A DNA stretch of 64,000 nt from positions 62,001-126,000 of the forward strand of contig NZ_CAAJGM010000252.1 in NCBI RefSeq assembly GCF_900996235.1, in the 5' to 3' direction. Position numbers and translations under genes: made by a program. Under the pieces are notes generated by a model. It was not told where the DNA came from. It saw nothing but the letters and a program-made list of their open reading frames with translations, and did not search any database. The DNA is from Paraburkholderia sp. BCC1885 (GTDB lineage Bacteria; Pseudomonadota; Gammaproteobacteria; Burkholderiales; Burkholderiaceae). This document shows positions 1 through 8,724 of the stretch, one piece after another. Within the stretch, counting starts at the first letter, position 1, and each line of letters opens with the position of its first letter.

Positions 1-136
1 CCGCGCCGTTGGCGTCGTGCATGGTCTCGAACATGTCCCCGATCAGGGCATGCAACTCGGGGGTGTCGAAATGATCGACCGGGGCGGCGATGCGCAAAAG
101 GCGCGGATCGCCCATCTTGAGAATTTCGCGGATCAT
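1..136 (-). CDS. def: Peptide deformylase, N-terminal part (runs off the window)
   Basis: The minus strand encodes 45 residues beginning MIREILKMGDPRLL and ending at the window edge in HDANGA. In this family that segment leads into the first conserved motif, GxGLAAPQ. The enzyme removes the N-formyl group from nascent proteins in the cytoplasm. The ATG overlaps the ligA stop codon as ATGA, so it is probably translationally coupled to ligA. The metal-binding EGCLS and HEXDH motifs lie outside the window, so the identification rests on the N-terminus alone, but that N-terminus is characteristic. Confidence 0.85.
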   Translation of the reverse strand, partial: MIREILKMGDPRLLRIAAPVDHFDTPELHALIGDMFETMHDANGA

Positions 137-2184
137 GTTGTCTGCCCCTCCAGGAGCTTACGCATACCATCTTCGTCGAGCACGGGGACGCCGAGTTCCT
201 CGGCTTTGGCCAATTTGCTGCCGGCTTCGGCGCCCGCCACCACGTAATCGGTCTTCTTCGACACCGAACCGGCCACCTTCGCGCCGGCCGCCTCTAACAT
301 TTCCTTCGCCTCCTCGCGCGCCAGCGTCGGCAAGGTGCCGGTCAGCACCACCGTCTTGCCGGCCAGCACGCCTTGCGGGGCTTTCGGCGCGGGCGGCCCC
401 TCCGTCCACGTGACCCGGCCCGGTGCGCGCAACTGCTCGATCACTGTGCGGTTATGCTCCTCGGCGAAAAACTGATGAATCGACTCGGCCACCACCGGCC
501 CCACGTCGTTCACTTCCAGCAATTCTTCGAGCGTAGCGTTCATGATCGGATCGAGCGAACCGAAATGCTTCGCCAGGTCCTTGGCCGTCGATTCACCCAC
601 CTGACGGATCCCCAGCGCGTACAGAAACCGGGCAAGCGTGGTGTGCTTGGCCTTTTCGAGCGAATCCAGCAGGTTCTGCGCGGACTTTTCGGCAAAGCGG
701 TCAAGTTCGGCGAGCGTCGCAAAACCGAGGTTGAACAGATCCGCCGGTGTGCGCACGAGGTTTAGTTCGACCAGCTGATCGATGATCTTTTCACCGAGCC
801 CGTCGATATCGAGCGCGCGACGCTGCGCAAAGTGCCACAGCGCCTGCTTGCGCTGCGCCGGACAGAACAGGCCGCCGGTACAACGGGCAATCGCTTCGTC
901 AGGCAGGCGTTCGATGGCCGAGCCGCACACCGGACACTGCGTGGGCATCACAAACTCGGCGGCGTCGGCCGGCCGGCGGTCCATGAGCGCGCTCACGACT
1001 TCCGGAATCACGTCGCCGGCCCGCCGCACGATCACCGTATCGCCAATGCGGATGTCCTTGCGCCGCACCTCGTCTTCGTTGTGCAGCGTGGCATTCGTGA
1101 CGGTGGCGCCGCCGACGAACACGGGTTCAAGCCGCGCCACCGGCGTAATCGCGCCGGTACGGCCGACCTGGACGTCGATCGCCAGCAACTTCGTCAGGGC
1201 TTCCTGCGCCGGGAATTTATGCGCCAGCGCGAAACGCGGCGCACGCGACACGAAGCCGAGCACGTCCTGCTCTTCGCGGGCATTGACCTTGTACACCACG
1301 CCGTCGATGTCATACGGCAGGCCGTCGCGCTTTTCGCCCACTGCATGGAAGAACCCCAGCAGTCCTTCGGCACCCTCGACGACCGCGCGCTCGCTGTTGA
1401 CCGGCAAGCCCAACTCGGCATACCAGTCGAGCAGCGCGCTGTGGGTTGCCGGCATCGGCTCGCCATCCAGCACGCCAATGCCGTAAGCGAAGAACGACAG
1501 CGGACGCTGCGCCGTAATCTTCGGATCGAGCTGGCGCAAACTGCCGGCCGCCGCGTTACGCGGGTTGGCGAATTCCTTGAGTCCGGCTGCCCGTTGCCGC
1601 TCGTTCATCCGTTCGAAGTCGCGCCTGAACATCAGCACTTCGCCGCGCACGTCGAGCAGCTTCGGCACGTGCTTGCCTTTGAGCGTCAGCGGAATGGAAC
1701 GGATGGTACGCACGTTTTCCGTGACGTCTTCGCCCGTCGCGCCATCGCCGCGGGTGGACGCCTGCACGAAGCGGCCGTCCACATAACGCAGCGAAATGGC
1801 CAGACCGTCGAACTTGAGCTCGCACGCGTAGCTGACCGGCGACTTGTGGAGCGTGTCGGCCACGCGTTTGTCGAACGCGGCGATATCTTCGTCAGCGAAG
1901 CCATTGTTCAGGGACAGCATGGGCTGGTCGTGCACCACCGGCCTGAAGCCGCTTGCGGCCTCGCCGCCGACGCGCTGGGTGGGCGAGTCCGGCGTGATCA
2001 GATCCGGGTGGTCGGTCTCGATCTGCTGAAGCTCCTTGAAGAGCTTGTCGTATTCCGCGTCCGGCAAGTCCGGCTGATCGAGCACGTAGTACGCGTGGTT
2101 CGCGCGTTCGAGTTCCGCGCGCAACCACACGGCTCGTTCCGCCGGGGTGCTGGTTGCAGGATTGGGGACACTAGTTCGGGCCAT
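133..2184 (-). CDS. ligA: NAD-dependent DNA ligase LigA
   Basis: This 683-aa protein has the full LigA architecture and usual length. It starts with an N-terminal NMN-binding (Ia) region containing the HxAYYxxDxP pattern. The adenylation domain has the KFDG active site, with the nucleophilic lysine at about residue 124. An OB fold follows, then a four-cysteine zinc finger (CPVC...CTGGLFC), helix-hairpin-helix repeats, and a C-terminal BRCT domain from about residue 600. It seals nicks during replication and repair using NAD+. It is the third core gene of the smc-zipA-ligA series and overlaps def by 4 bases. Upstream it is separated from zipA by a plus-strand gene, so it probably has its own promoter in 2185-2517. 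Confidence 0.98.
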   Translation of the reverse strand: MARTSVPNPATSTPAERAVWLRAELERANHAYYVLDQPDLPDAEYDKLFKELQQIETDHPDLITPDSPTQRVGGEAASGFRPVVHDQPMLSLNNGFADEDIAAFDKRVADTLHKSPVSYACELKFDGLAISLRYVDGRFVQASTRGDGATGEDVTENVRTIRSIPLTLKGKHVPKLLDVRGEVLMFRRDFERMNERQRAAGLKEFANPRNAAAGSLRQLDPKITAQRPLSFFAYGIGVLDGEPMPATHSALLDWYAELGLPVNSERAVVEGAEGLLGFFHAVGEKRDGLPYDIDGVVYKVNAREEQDVLGFVSRAPRFALAHKFPAQEALTKLLAIDVQVGRTGAITPVARLEPVFVGGATVTNATLHNEDEVRRKDIRIGDTVIVRRAGDVIPEVVSALMDRRPADAAEFVMPTQCPVCGSAIERLPDEAIARCTGGLFCPAQRKQALWHFAQRRALDIDGLGEKIIDQLVELNLVRTPADLFNLGFATLAELDRFAEKSAQNLLDSLEKAKHTTLARFLYALGIRQVGESTAKDLAKHFGSLDPIMNATLEELLEVNDVGPVVAESIHQFFAEEHNRTVIEQLRAPGRVTWTEGPPAPKAPQGVLAGKTVVLTGTLPTLAREEAKEMLEAAGAKVAGSVSKKTDYVVAGAEAGSKLAKAEELGVPVLDEDGMRKLLEGQTT

Positions 2185-2517
2185 GCTGGTCGGAAGATTC
2201 GCCGGTGAAATTCAGACCTCAGATTATCGCAGGAACCGCCTGCCGTGGACATTGGCCGGATGGCCAGTTTCGTGCACCTTCACACACGCAAGCCGCGGGC
2301 CCTGCGCGGCGAGACATAAGCAAACGAAAGCGAAGCATGGAGCAGTCGCCACGCCAAGCCCGCCGGACAGCAACCGGGCAATGGGCATCCGGGATTGCCG
2401 CGTTGCCCTGGCCGAATGGCTAACGTGCAAGCCGCCGTATTGACACGTATGCGGCGCGATGCGACCGTAAGCGGGTGAATCACGCGCCGCACTCGCACCG
2501 CAACCCCAGGATCCAGC
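2185..2517. other. Divergent intergenic region between ligA and the hydrolase gene
   Basis: These 333 bases lie between two divergent genes and should carry both promoters. A TTGACA hexamer at 2440-2445 on the plus strand is a candidate -35 box for the hydrolase, but no convincing -10 box follows at 16-18 bases. An AGGA at 2508-2511 sits 6 bases before an ATG at 2518 and is a good ribosome-binding site. The overlapping open frames here have no recognisable protein features. Confidence 0.4.
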
Positions 2518-2673
2518 ATGCCCAACCTGAGCACAATCAAGCATGAATTCAACCGGCTGATCAACCGGTTGACGTGGCTCGCCGCGTCGTTCTGCGTCCT
2601 GCTGCCATGCGTCTTGCACACGGCGGCCCGCCTGCGCGGCGGAACAGGTGGTCAGCGTGCCCGTGGACGATAA
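2518..2673 (+). pseudogene. Signal-peptide-encoding ORF, out of frame with the downstream hydrolase
   Basis: An ATG with AGGA 6 bases upstream opens a 51-codon frame. Its first 40 residues look like a Sec signal peptide: a basic n-region (KHEFNRLINR), then the hydrophobic stretch LTWLAASFCVLLPCVLH. After that the frame degenerates into Arg/Gly residues and stops at 2671. The next frame over, from about 2630, reads ACAAEQVVSVPVDD and continues into the hydrolase. A single extra base near 2626-2636, in a run of C and G, would explain the split: removing it gives a normal exported protein with an AxA-type cleavage site. It is either a real frameshift or a sequence error. Confidence 0.55.
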
Positions 2674-3379
2674 CGCCTCGATCTCTTACCTGTTGACGCA
2701 AAAGGACGGCAGCCGCCCCGACTGGGTCCTCGTGATGTTCGCCGGCGGCGACGGCGCCTTGCAGCTTGCGCAAACGAGCGGCGGCAGCATCAGTCTGCGA
2801 CTGAAGAACAATTTCCTGGTGCGGGCGCGCAGCCTGATCGTCGATGATCATTTCGCCACCGCGCTGGTCGATGCACCGTCCGATCAACCCGGCGGCTACT
2901 CCGACACGTTCCGCGCCTCGCCGCGTCACGCGCAGGACGTCGCCAGGGTCGTCGCCGACCTGCGTACACGTCTTCCGACGGCGAAGCTGGTTCTGGTCGG
3001 CACGAGCCGCGGCACGATTTCCTCGGCGTACCTCGGCCGTGCCCTGCCCGATACGTGGGACGCGGTGATCCACACTTCGACGCTCAGCAGTCCGGCGCGC
3101 GGCCAGGCACTGCCGCTGATCGGCTTCAATTACGGCGAGATCCACGCCCGACAACTGTTCGTGCATCACGTCGACGACGGCTGCTATCTCTGCTCGTTCA
3201 GTGCGGCAAAGCGCATTGCGGAAGACGGCCACGATTTCATTGCAGTCAGCGGCGGAAGCGCGCGCGGCAACCCTTGCGAGGCAATGGAACATCACGGCTT
3301 TTATGAACAGGATGCCGCGGTAGTGGCCGCGCTGAAGGCGTGGATCAGCGGCGCGGACTGGCCGAAAGAGGTGAACTGA
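2648..3379 (+). CDS. Alpha/beta-hydrolase-fold protein, probably meant to be exported
   Basis: The protein is 243 aa counted from the GTG at 2648. The sequence LVLVGTSRGT contains a G-x-S-x-G nucleophile elbow typical of serine hydrolases. The C-terminal EAMEHHGFYEQD region is a plausible place for the catalytic histidine. The substrate is unknown. The GTG start has no good ribosome-binding site, while the ATG at 2518 has one but is in another frame (see that entry), so the functional protein was probably a preprotein of about 286 aa. The gene points the opposite way to smc, zipA and ligA and looks like an insertion into that conserved block. Confidence 0.6.
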   Translation: MVSVPVDDNASISYLLTQKDGSRPDWVLVMFAGGDGALQLAQTSGGSISLRLKNNFLVRARSLIVDDHFATALVDAPSDQPGGYSDTFRASPRHAQDVARVVADLRTRLPTAKLVLVGTSRGTISSAYLGRALPDTWDAVIHTSTLSSPARGQALPLIGFNYGEIHARQLFVHHVDDGCYLCSFSAAKRIAEDGHDFIAVSGGSARGNPCEAMEHHGFYEQDAAVVAALKAWISGADWPKEVN

Positions 3380-3691
3380 GAGGGAGTGACGCGATAGCCG
3401 GTGGAGCGAGGCATCAGCGCGACGCGCGGACGCCCCGGAGGGAATGCCACGGGAAACCACGAGCCGCGCAGGGATGACGCGCGCAGCGCCGCCACACCGC
3501 CGCTCGACTACGGCATCAAGCAGCGACCCGGCATGCAATGGGGGAAGCCAGCAAACGTAGCAACGGCAAGGGCGCCAAAAACCGGCAGCAGCGGTTGCAG
3601 CACTAGCAGCACCAGCAGCACCAGCAACGGTAACAACGATTGCCGCGGTCGCCTCGGTAACAGCACCAGCAACCGCCGCAACAAACCCCGC
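3380..3691. other. Intergenic region with low-complexity AGC/AAC tract
   Basis: These 312 bases lie between the convergent ends of the hydrolase and zipA. From about 3583 to 3690 the plus strand is dominated by AGC, ACC and AAC triplets (for example repeated AGCAGCACC units), which look like slippage-derived simple sequence. No convincing gene, terminator with a T-run or promoter is visible. Confidence 0.5.
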
Positions 3692-4924
3692 TTACTGGCT
3701 AAACAGACGCCGCGTAGCCGGCGAACCCGCCGGAATGCCTGCCTGCTCGAGTTTGGCGTACAGGGTCATCAACTGCTTTTCGATTGCCAGCAGCGCGGTT
3801 TCCGGCAACGGCCGGCGCCCGTCGTCCACGACACGGCCGCCAATCCGCTCCGACAGCGACTTCGCGTAGTCGCACATCAGACGGAACGGCAGAATGTCTT
3901 CGTCGGCCACCGGCACGTCGAGCACCAGCGTGATCATCTGGCCGCCCTTGTACGTGAGGTCGTCGCGCAGGAAGTTGGTATCGCCGAACTGCAGCATGAA
4001 CACCGGGCTTTGTTTCGCGTCGAGCTTGACGAAACGGGTGCCGTCGCGCGAGAGCAGCAGGCCGTCTTGCGAAGCCACCGCCTGCACGTAATTCGCCGAC
4101 CACGGTGCACCATCGGACAGCACGTTGATCGACAGTTGCGCGTCGCATTGCGCGGCGAAGCCGTCGAGCTCGCGCGCCATGGCAACGGTTTCCATCATGT
4201 CGGGGAATTCCGGCGCGGCGTCGATTGCGTCAGCGAACTGCTGCACGCCCGTGACGAACTCGGAAAACTCGAGTTCGTTGAGCGGGCCGCTACGGTTGGC
4301 GAGCTGCGCCGCGGCGCGCAATTCTTCGTAGCGCACGCCGTTCTGCAGCAACTCCCACGCGCCGCCGCCTTCCGGCTTGCCTTCGATGTGCACCGGCTTG
4401 CTGCCGGCACGGCGCAGGCGCTGCGCAAGCGGAATCACCTTGTCGCCCGCCAATGGGCCGGCCAGACGAATCGGCACGATGCAGTCGATGCGGCGGTCGA
4501 CAATGGCCGGCGGCGCCGAGGAAATCGTCGTCGCTGCGGGCAGGATGGGCTCGACCGGTTCCTCGATGTCGCCCTTGGCGGCCTCGCCTTCCTGCTCGGG
4601 GAAGCCGTTCGGCGTCGTGGTTTCGGCCTGGATGTCCGCCGGCGTATCGAGCGGTGCGGCTGTGCCGAAAGTCGGTTCGACGCGCGAGCCGCTATCGCTC
4701 GCCTCGTCCGGCGCAACCGGCTCGCGCCGCTGGCTGGGCCGCGCCGGTTCGATGAACGGGCTCTGTTCTTCCTGCTCGTCCCGCGCAAAGGCTTCGGCGG
4801 TGTCGGCCGGCATCGGCCGCGGCATCCGGCGGCGCACTTTTGCGCCCTGCCATGCGTTGTACACCACCACACCCCCGACCACCACGGCACCCGCGCCGAT
4901 CAAACCGAGTGTCAACTCGTCCAT
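3692..4924 (-). CDS. zipA: Cell division protein ZipA (FtsZ-anchoring)
   Basis: The protein is 410 aa. An N-terminal membrane anchor (LGLIGAGAVVVGGVVVYNAW, residues about 5-24) is followed by a basic patch (KVRRR). A long Pro/Glu/Ala-rich linker runs to about residue 160. The C-terminal domain, about residues 260-400, resembles the FtsZ-binding ZipA_C fold and contains ESxxFMLQFGDTNFLRDDL-like strands. ZipA tethers FtsZ to the inner membrane at the division site. Its place between smc and ligA is the standard betaproteobacterial arrangement. The linker is poorly conserved in the family, so identification rests on the anchor, the C-terminal domain and the context. Confidence 0.9.
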   Translation of the reverse strand: MDELTLGLIGAGAVVVGGVVVYNAWQGAKVRRRMPRPMPADTAEAFARDEQEEQSPFIEPARPSQRREPVAPDEASDSGSRVEPTFGTAAPLDTPADIQAETTTPNGFPEQEGEAAKGDIEEPVEPILPAATTISSAPPAIVDRRIDCIVPIRLAGPLAGDKVIPLAQRLRRAGSKPVHIEGKPEGGGAWELLQNGVRYEELRAAAQLANRSGPLNELEFSEFVTGVQQFADAIDAAPEFPDMMETVAMARELDGFAAQCDAQLSINVLSDGAPWSANYVQAVASQDGLLLSRDGTRFVKLDAKQSPVFMLQFGDTNFLRDDLTYKGGQMITLVLDVPVADEDILPFRLMCDYAKSLSERIGGRVVDDGRRPLPETALLAIEKQLMTLYAKLEQAGIPAGSPATRRLFSQ

Positions 4925-5026
4925 GCATGCTCCATCAGCAATTCTTCTATTTGCGCGGCACCTTGCTTAAGCCTGCGCCGCGCGGCATCGAAGCCGCAGC
5001 GGGGCGCAGGCAGGCGCCGTCCGATC

Positions 5027-8000
5027 TCAAACGATATTCTGGGCGAAACCCGCGGCCGTTTCCATGTCGACCGCGACGATCCGCGACACACCCTGCTCCT
5101 GCATCGTCACGCCGATCAGTTGCTGGGCCATTTCCATCGCGATCTTGTTGTGTGAAATGAACAGGAACTGGGTCTTGTCCGACATTGCACGCACGAGATT
5201 GGCGAAGCGCTCCGTGTTGGCGTCGTCGAGCGGCGCGTCCACTTCGTCGAGCAGACAGAACGGCGCCGGATTCAGCTGGAACATGGCGAACACGAGCGCC
5301 GTCGCGGTCAGCGCTTTTTCGCCGCCCGACAGCAGGTGAATCGTCGAGTTCTTTTTGCCCGGCGGTTGCGCCATGACCTGCACGCCGGCGTCGAGAATTT
5401 CGTCGCCGGTCATGATCAGCTTCGCCTGACCGCCGCCGAACAGACGCGGGAACAGTTCGCCGAAATGCAGGTTCACCTGATCGAAAGTCCCCTGCAACAG
5501 CGTGCGGGTTTCCTGGTCGATCTTGTGGATCGCGTCTTCGAGGGTTTCGATTGCGCTATTCAGGTCGGCCGATTGCGCGTCGAGGAAGCTCTTGCGCTCG
5601 GTGGCGGCCTTCAGCTCATCGAGCGCGGCCATGTTCACCGGCCCCAGCGCGGCGATCGCGTTATTCAGACGCGTGACTTCGCCCTGCAGGTAGGACGGCT
5701 TCATGTCCGGCGTCAGCTTGGCCTGCAATTCGGCCTCGTCGACACCTGCTGCGGCGAGTTGCTCGATGAACTGTTCCGCGTTCAGGCGCGCGGCCTGTTC
5801 CTTCAGTTGCAGTTCGGTGATGCGATCGCGCAGCGGCTGCAGCGCGCGTTCCGCCGTGAGACGGGTCTCGTCGGCGGCGCGCAGCTTCGCGGTCAGGTCG
5901 TCGAGTTCGAGACGTGCGGCGTGCAGCGCCTCCTCCTTGACCGCGCGGATTTCCAGCGCGCCCTGCAAGCCGGTATGCGCGGTCTGCTCGTTGATGGTTT
6001 CGAGTTCGGCGCGAGCGTCTTCCAGCGATGCGGCGACCCGTTCGCTCTGCTCGTGCGCCACCTGAATGCTGCGCTTCAGCTCGTCGATGCGGTTCGCCAT
6101 GTTGCGCGCGGCAAAGCGTGCGTCGGTGGCAGCGCGGTCGAGATCGCGCGACTGCGCGCGCGCGGCGGTCAATTCTTCGTCGAGGGCTTCGAAGGCCAAC
6201 TGGTTGTCTTCGAAACGCGCCTGCAATTCGGCCAGTTCCGCGTCGTGACGCTCGAAGTTCGTCTCCGAGTCGCCGCGCAGCGCCCGCTGCTCGTCGATCT
6301 GGGCCTTGATCTCTTCGAGTTCCTCACGAATCTGCGTGCTGCGCTGCGTGTAGCGCTCGTGCGCCTGGGTGAGCTTGAGCACATCCATCTGCAAGGCGTG
6401 GACGCGCTGGGTGGCGCGCTCGGCCTGCTGACGCACGTCGGTCAAGCTCTGCGCGGCTTGCGTGTGCGCGGCCTCGGCGCGAATCGCCGCCGATTTGGCT
6501 TCGTCCGCGAGCAACCCCTGGGCGCGCACCTGGCGCGTCAGGCTTTCGATTTCCTGCTGACGGGCCAGCATGCCAGCCTGCTCCGAATCGGCAGCATACA
6601 GTTGCACGCCGACTCGCGTCACCACGTGGCCAGCCTTGACGACAAACGAGCCGCCTTCCGGCAGTTGCGAACGCGTCGCGAGCGCCTGCGCCAGATCGTC
6701 GGCCACGAAGGCAAGGCCGAGCCAGTCGTTCAGGACAGCGCGCAAACCGGCGTCGTCAATGCGCACCAGCGACAGCAGCGGGCGCAACGTGCCGGCACCC
6801 GCCGCCGGCGCACCCGCCGCGGGCGGTGCATAGAAGGCGAGCTTGGCGGGCGGCGCGTCGGTGGCGAAGGCCTTGACCCAGTCGAGATTCGACACTTCCA
6901 ATGCCGCCAGCCGCTCGCGCAGCACGGCCTCCAGCGCGGTTTCCCAGCCGGCTTCGACATGCAGCTTCTTCCACAGACGCGGCAAGCTGTTCAGTTCGTG
7001 CTTTTCCAGCCAGGGCTGAATCTTGCCCTCGGTCTGGACGTTCTCCTGCAATTGCCTGAGCGCCGCGAGACGGGCGTCGAGCTGATGAATCTGCGCCGTT
7101 TCCGTCTGCACCCGGTCCTGCGCGCTGCGCCGCTCGCCATCCAGACGCGGCAGCGTCTCCTGGGCGTCGGCGAGCCGCGCCTGGGCGTCGTGCAGAATCT
7201 CTTCGTGCTCGGCCAGCTGCATGCGCAACTCTTCGAGCTGGGTTTCGTCGGGGGCGTCGAGACCGCCTTCTTCCGACTTCAGCCGCTCGTGACGCTGCTG
7301 CAACTGCTGCAGTTGCTGGTCGGCGTTGCGCTGATGCGCCGCTTCGAGCTTGAGCGCCTGCTCGGTCTGGGCAATCCCGCCGCGCTCTTCGTTGAGCTGC
7401 GTCTGCGCATCGCGCCAGCGCGCTTCGAGCGCCGGCATGGCGTCGTGCTTCGCCGCGGCCTCGTCTTCGGCGAGCGCCGCTTTTTCTTCCGCGACGGCCA
7501 GTTGTTCCTCGGCGTCTTGCAGATCGTCCTGAGCCTTCTGCGCCTGCGACAGCCACTGTTCGCGCTGCGCGGTCAGTGCGGCGATCTGCGCCTGCACCCG
7601 ATTGCGCGACTCGACGATGAACTTGATCTCGGCCTCGAGGCGGCTGACTTCGGCGTTCGCTTCATAGAGCGCGCCTTGCGCGCCCTGCATCGCGTCGCTG
7701 GCCGAATAGTGCGCAACCCGCAGCGTTTCCAGTTGCGCTTCGACTTCGCGCAGTTTGGCCGTGTGAGCTTCAAGGTCGATCTGCGCCTGTTCGATGGCGC
7801 GCTTCTGACGCTCCTGCTCGCCACCGGCTTCGTTCTTGCGCAAGAGCCACAGGAGACGCTGCTTGGTTTCGCCGTCGGCCTGGAGTTCCTTGAATCGGGT
7901 CGCGACGACTGCCTGGCCTTCGAGCTTTTCCAGATTCGCGCTGAGTTCGCGGACGATGTCCTCCACCCGCGTCAGATTCTCACGCGTGTCGTGCAGGCGG

Positions 8001-8545
8001 CTCTCGGTCTCGCGGCGGCGTTCCTTGTACTTCGACACGCCGGCGGCTTCTTCGAGAAACACCCGCAGCTCTTCCGGCTTCGCCTCGATCAGGCGGGCAA
8101 TCATGCCCTGCCCGATGATGGCGTAGGCACGCGGCCCGAGGCCCGTACCGAGGAAGATGTCCTGAATGTCGCGGCGGCGCGCCGGCAGGTTGTTGATGTA
8201 GTAGCTCGAGGTGCCGTCGCGCGTCAGCACGCGCTTGACGGCGATTTCGGCATACTGCCCCCACTGCCCGGCGGCGCGGCCGTCGGCGTTGTCGAACACG
8301 AGTTCGACGCTGGCGCGGCTACCCGGCTTGCGCGCCGTGGAGCCGTTGAAGATCACGTCCTGCATCGACTCGCCGCGCAGCTCGGAAGCACGCGATTCGC
8401 CGAGCACCCAGCGCACGGCGTCGATGATGTTGGACTTGCCGCAACCATTGGGACCGACCACGCCAACCAGCTGGCCCGGAACCTGGAAATGCGTGGGATC
8501 GACGAATGACTTGAAGCCAGCGAGTTTGATCGAGGTCAGACGCAC
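5027..8545 (-). CDS. smc: Chromosome partition protein SMC
   Basis: The protein is 1172 aa, the usual SMC length. Walker A (GPNGCGKSN) lies at residues 31-39. Two long coiled coils flank a hinge at about residues 500-650. Near the C-terminus are the ABC signature LSGGEKALTA and the Walker B FCLLDEVDAPLDDAN. SMC forms an ATP-driven DNA-loop-extruding dimer that, with ScpA and ScpB, compacts and segregates the chromosome. It starts the smc-zipA-ligA cluster; 102 bases separate it from zipA. The hinge contains a short Ala/Pro/Gly-rich stretch (PPAAGAPAAGAG), a common lineage-specific loop. Confidence 0.98.
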   Translation of the reverse strand: MRLTSIKLAGFKSFVDPTHFQVPGQLVGVVGPNGCGKSNIIDAVRWVLGESRASELRGESMQDVIFNGSTARKPGSRASVELVFDNADGRAAGQWGQYAEIAVKRVLTRDGTSSYYINNLPARRRDIQDIFLGTGLGPRAYAIIGQGMIARLIEAKPEELRVFLEEAAGVSKYKERRRETESRLHDTRENLTRVEDIVRELSANLEKLEGQAVVATRFKELQADGETKQRLLWLLRKNEAGGEQERQKRAIEQAQIDLEAHTAKLREVEAQLETLRVAHYSASDAMQGAQGALYEANAEVSRLEAEIKFIVESRNRVQAQIAALTAQREQWLSQAQKAQDDLQDAEEQLAVAEEKAALAEDEAAAKHDAMPALEARWRDAQTQLNEERGGIAQTEQALKLEAAHQRNADQQLQQLQQRHERLKSEEGGLDAPDETQLEELRMQLAEHEEILHDAQARLADAQETLPRLDGERRSAQDRVQTETAQIHQLDARLAALRQLQENVQTEGKIQPWLEKHELNSLPRLWKKLHVEAGWETALEAVLRERLAALEVSNLDWVKAFATDAPPAKLAFYAPPAAGAPAAGAGTLRPLLSLVRIDDAGLRAVLNDWLGLAFVADDLAQALATRSQLPEGGSFVVKAGHVVTRVGVQLYAADSEQAGMLARQQEIESLTRQVRAQGLLADEAKSAAIRAEAAHTQAAQSLTDVRQQAERATQRVHALQMDVLKLTQAHERYTQRSTQIREELEEIKAQIDEQRALRGDSETNFERHDAELAELQARFEDNQLAFEALDEELTAARAQSRDLDRAATDARFAARNMANRIDELKRSIQVAHEQSERVAASLEDARAELETINEQTAHTGLQGALEIRAVKEEALHAARLELDDLTAKLRAADETRLTAERALQPLRDRITELQLKEQAARLNAEQFIEQLAAAGVDEAELQAKLTPDMKPSYLQGEVTRLNNAIAALGPVNMAALDELKAATERKSFLDAQSADLNSAIETLEDAIHKIDQETRTLLQGTFDQVNLHFGELFPRLFGGGQAKLIMTGDEILDAGVQVMAQPPGKKNSTIHLLSGGEKALTATALVFAMFQLNPAPFCLLDEVDAPLDDANTERFANLVRAMSDKTQFLFISHNKIAMEMAQQLIGVTMQEQGVSRIVAVDMETAAGFAQNIV

Positions 8546-8724
8546 GGCGATATCGCTGATTGAAAAGGGAAATAGAAGATGGACCGCAAGGGCCGCGCGC
8601 GCCGTTCGCCGCTACTGCGACACGACTCGCGCCAACTCCGCGATACGGGCGCCGCGCACGCCCGGCAAGGCGCACATCGGCAAGCAGGGGCAATCATACC
8701 ATCGCCCGGGAGCCATTCCGGCGC

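Noticed and set aside
832..2208. A 458-codon plus-strand frame opposite ligA
   Set aside because: It is antisense to the conserved ligase domains and has no recognisable protein features.
3401..5155. A 584-codon plus-strand frame over zipA
   Set aside because: It begins in the low-complexity tract and runs antisense to zipA; Arg-rich shadow translation.
5336..8509. A 1057-codon open frame on the plus strand
   Set aside because: It is the exact antisense of smc. It is kept open by high GC and codon bias of smc, has no family motif, and its composition mirrors the coiled-coil codons.
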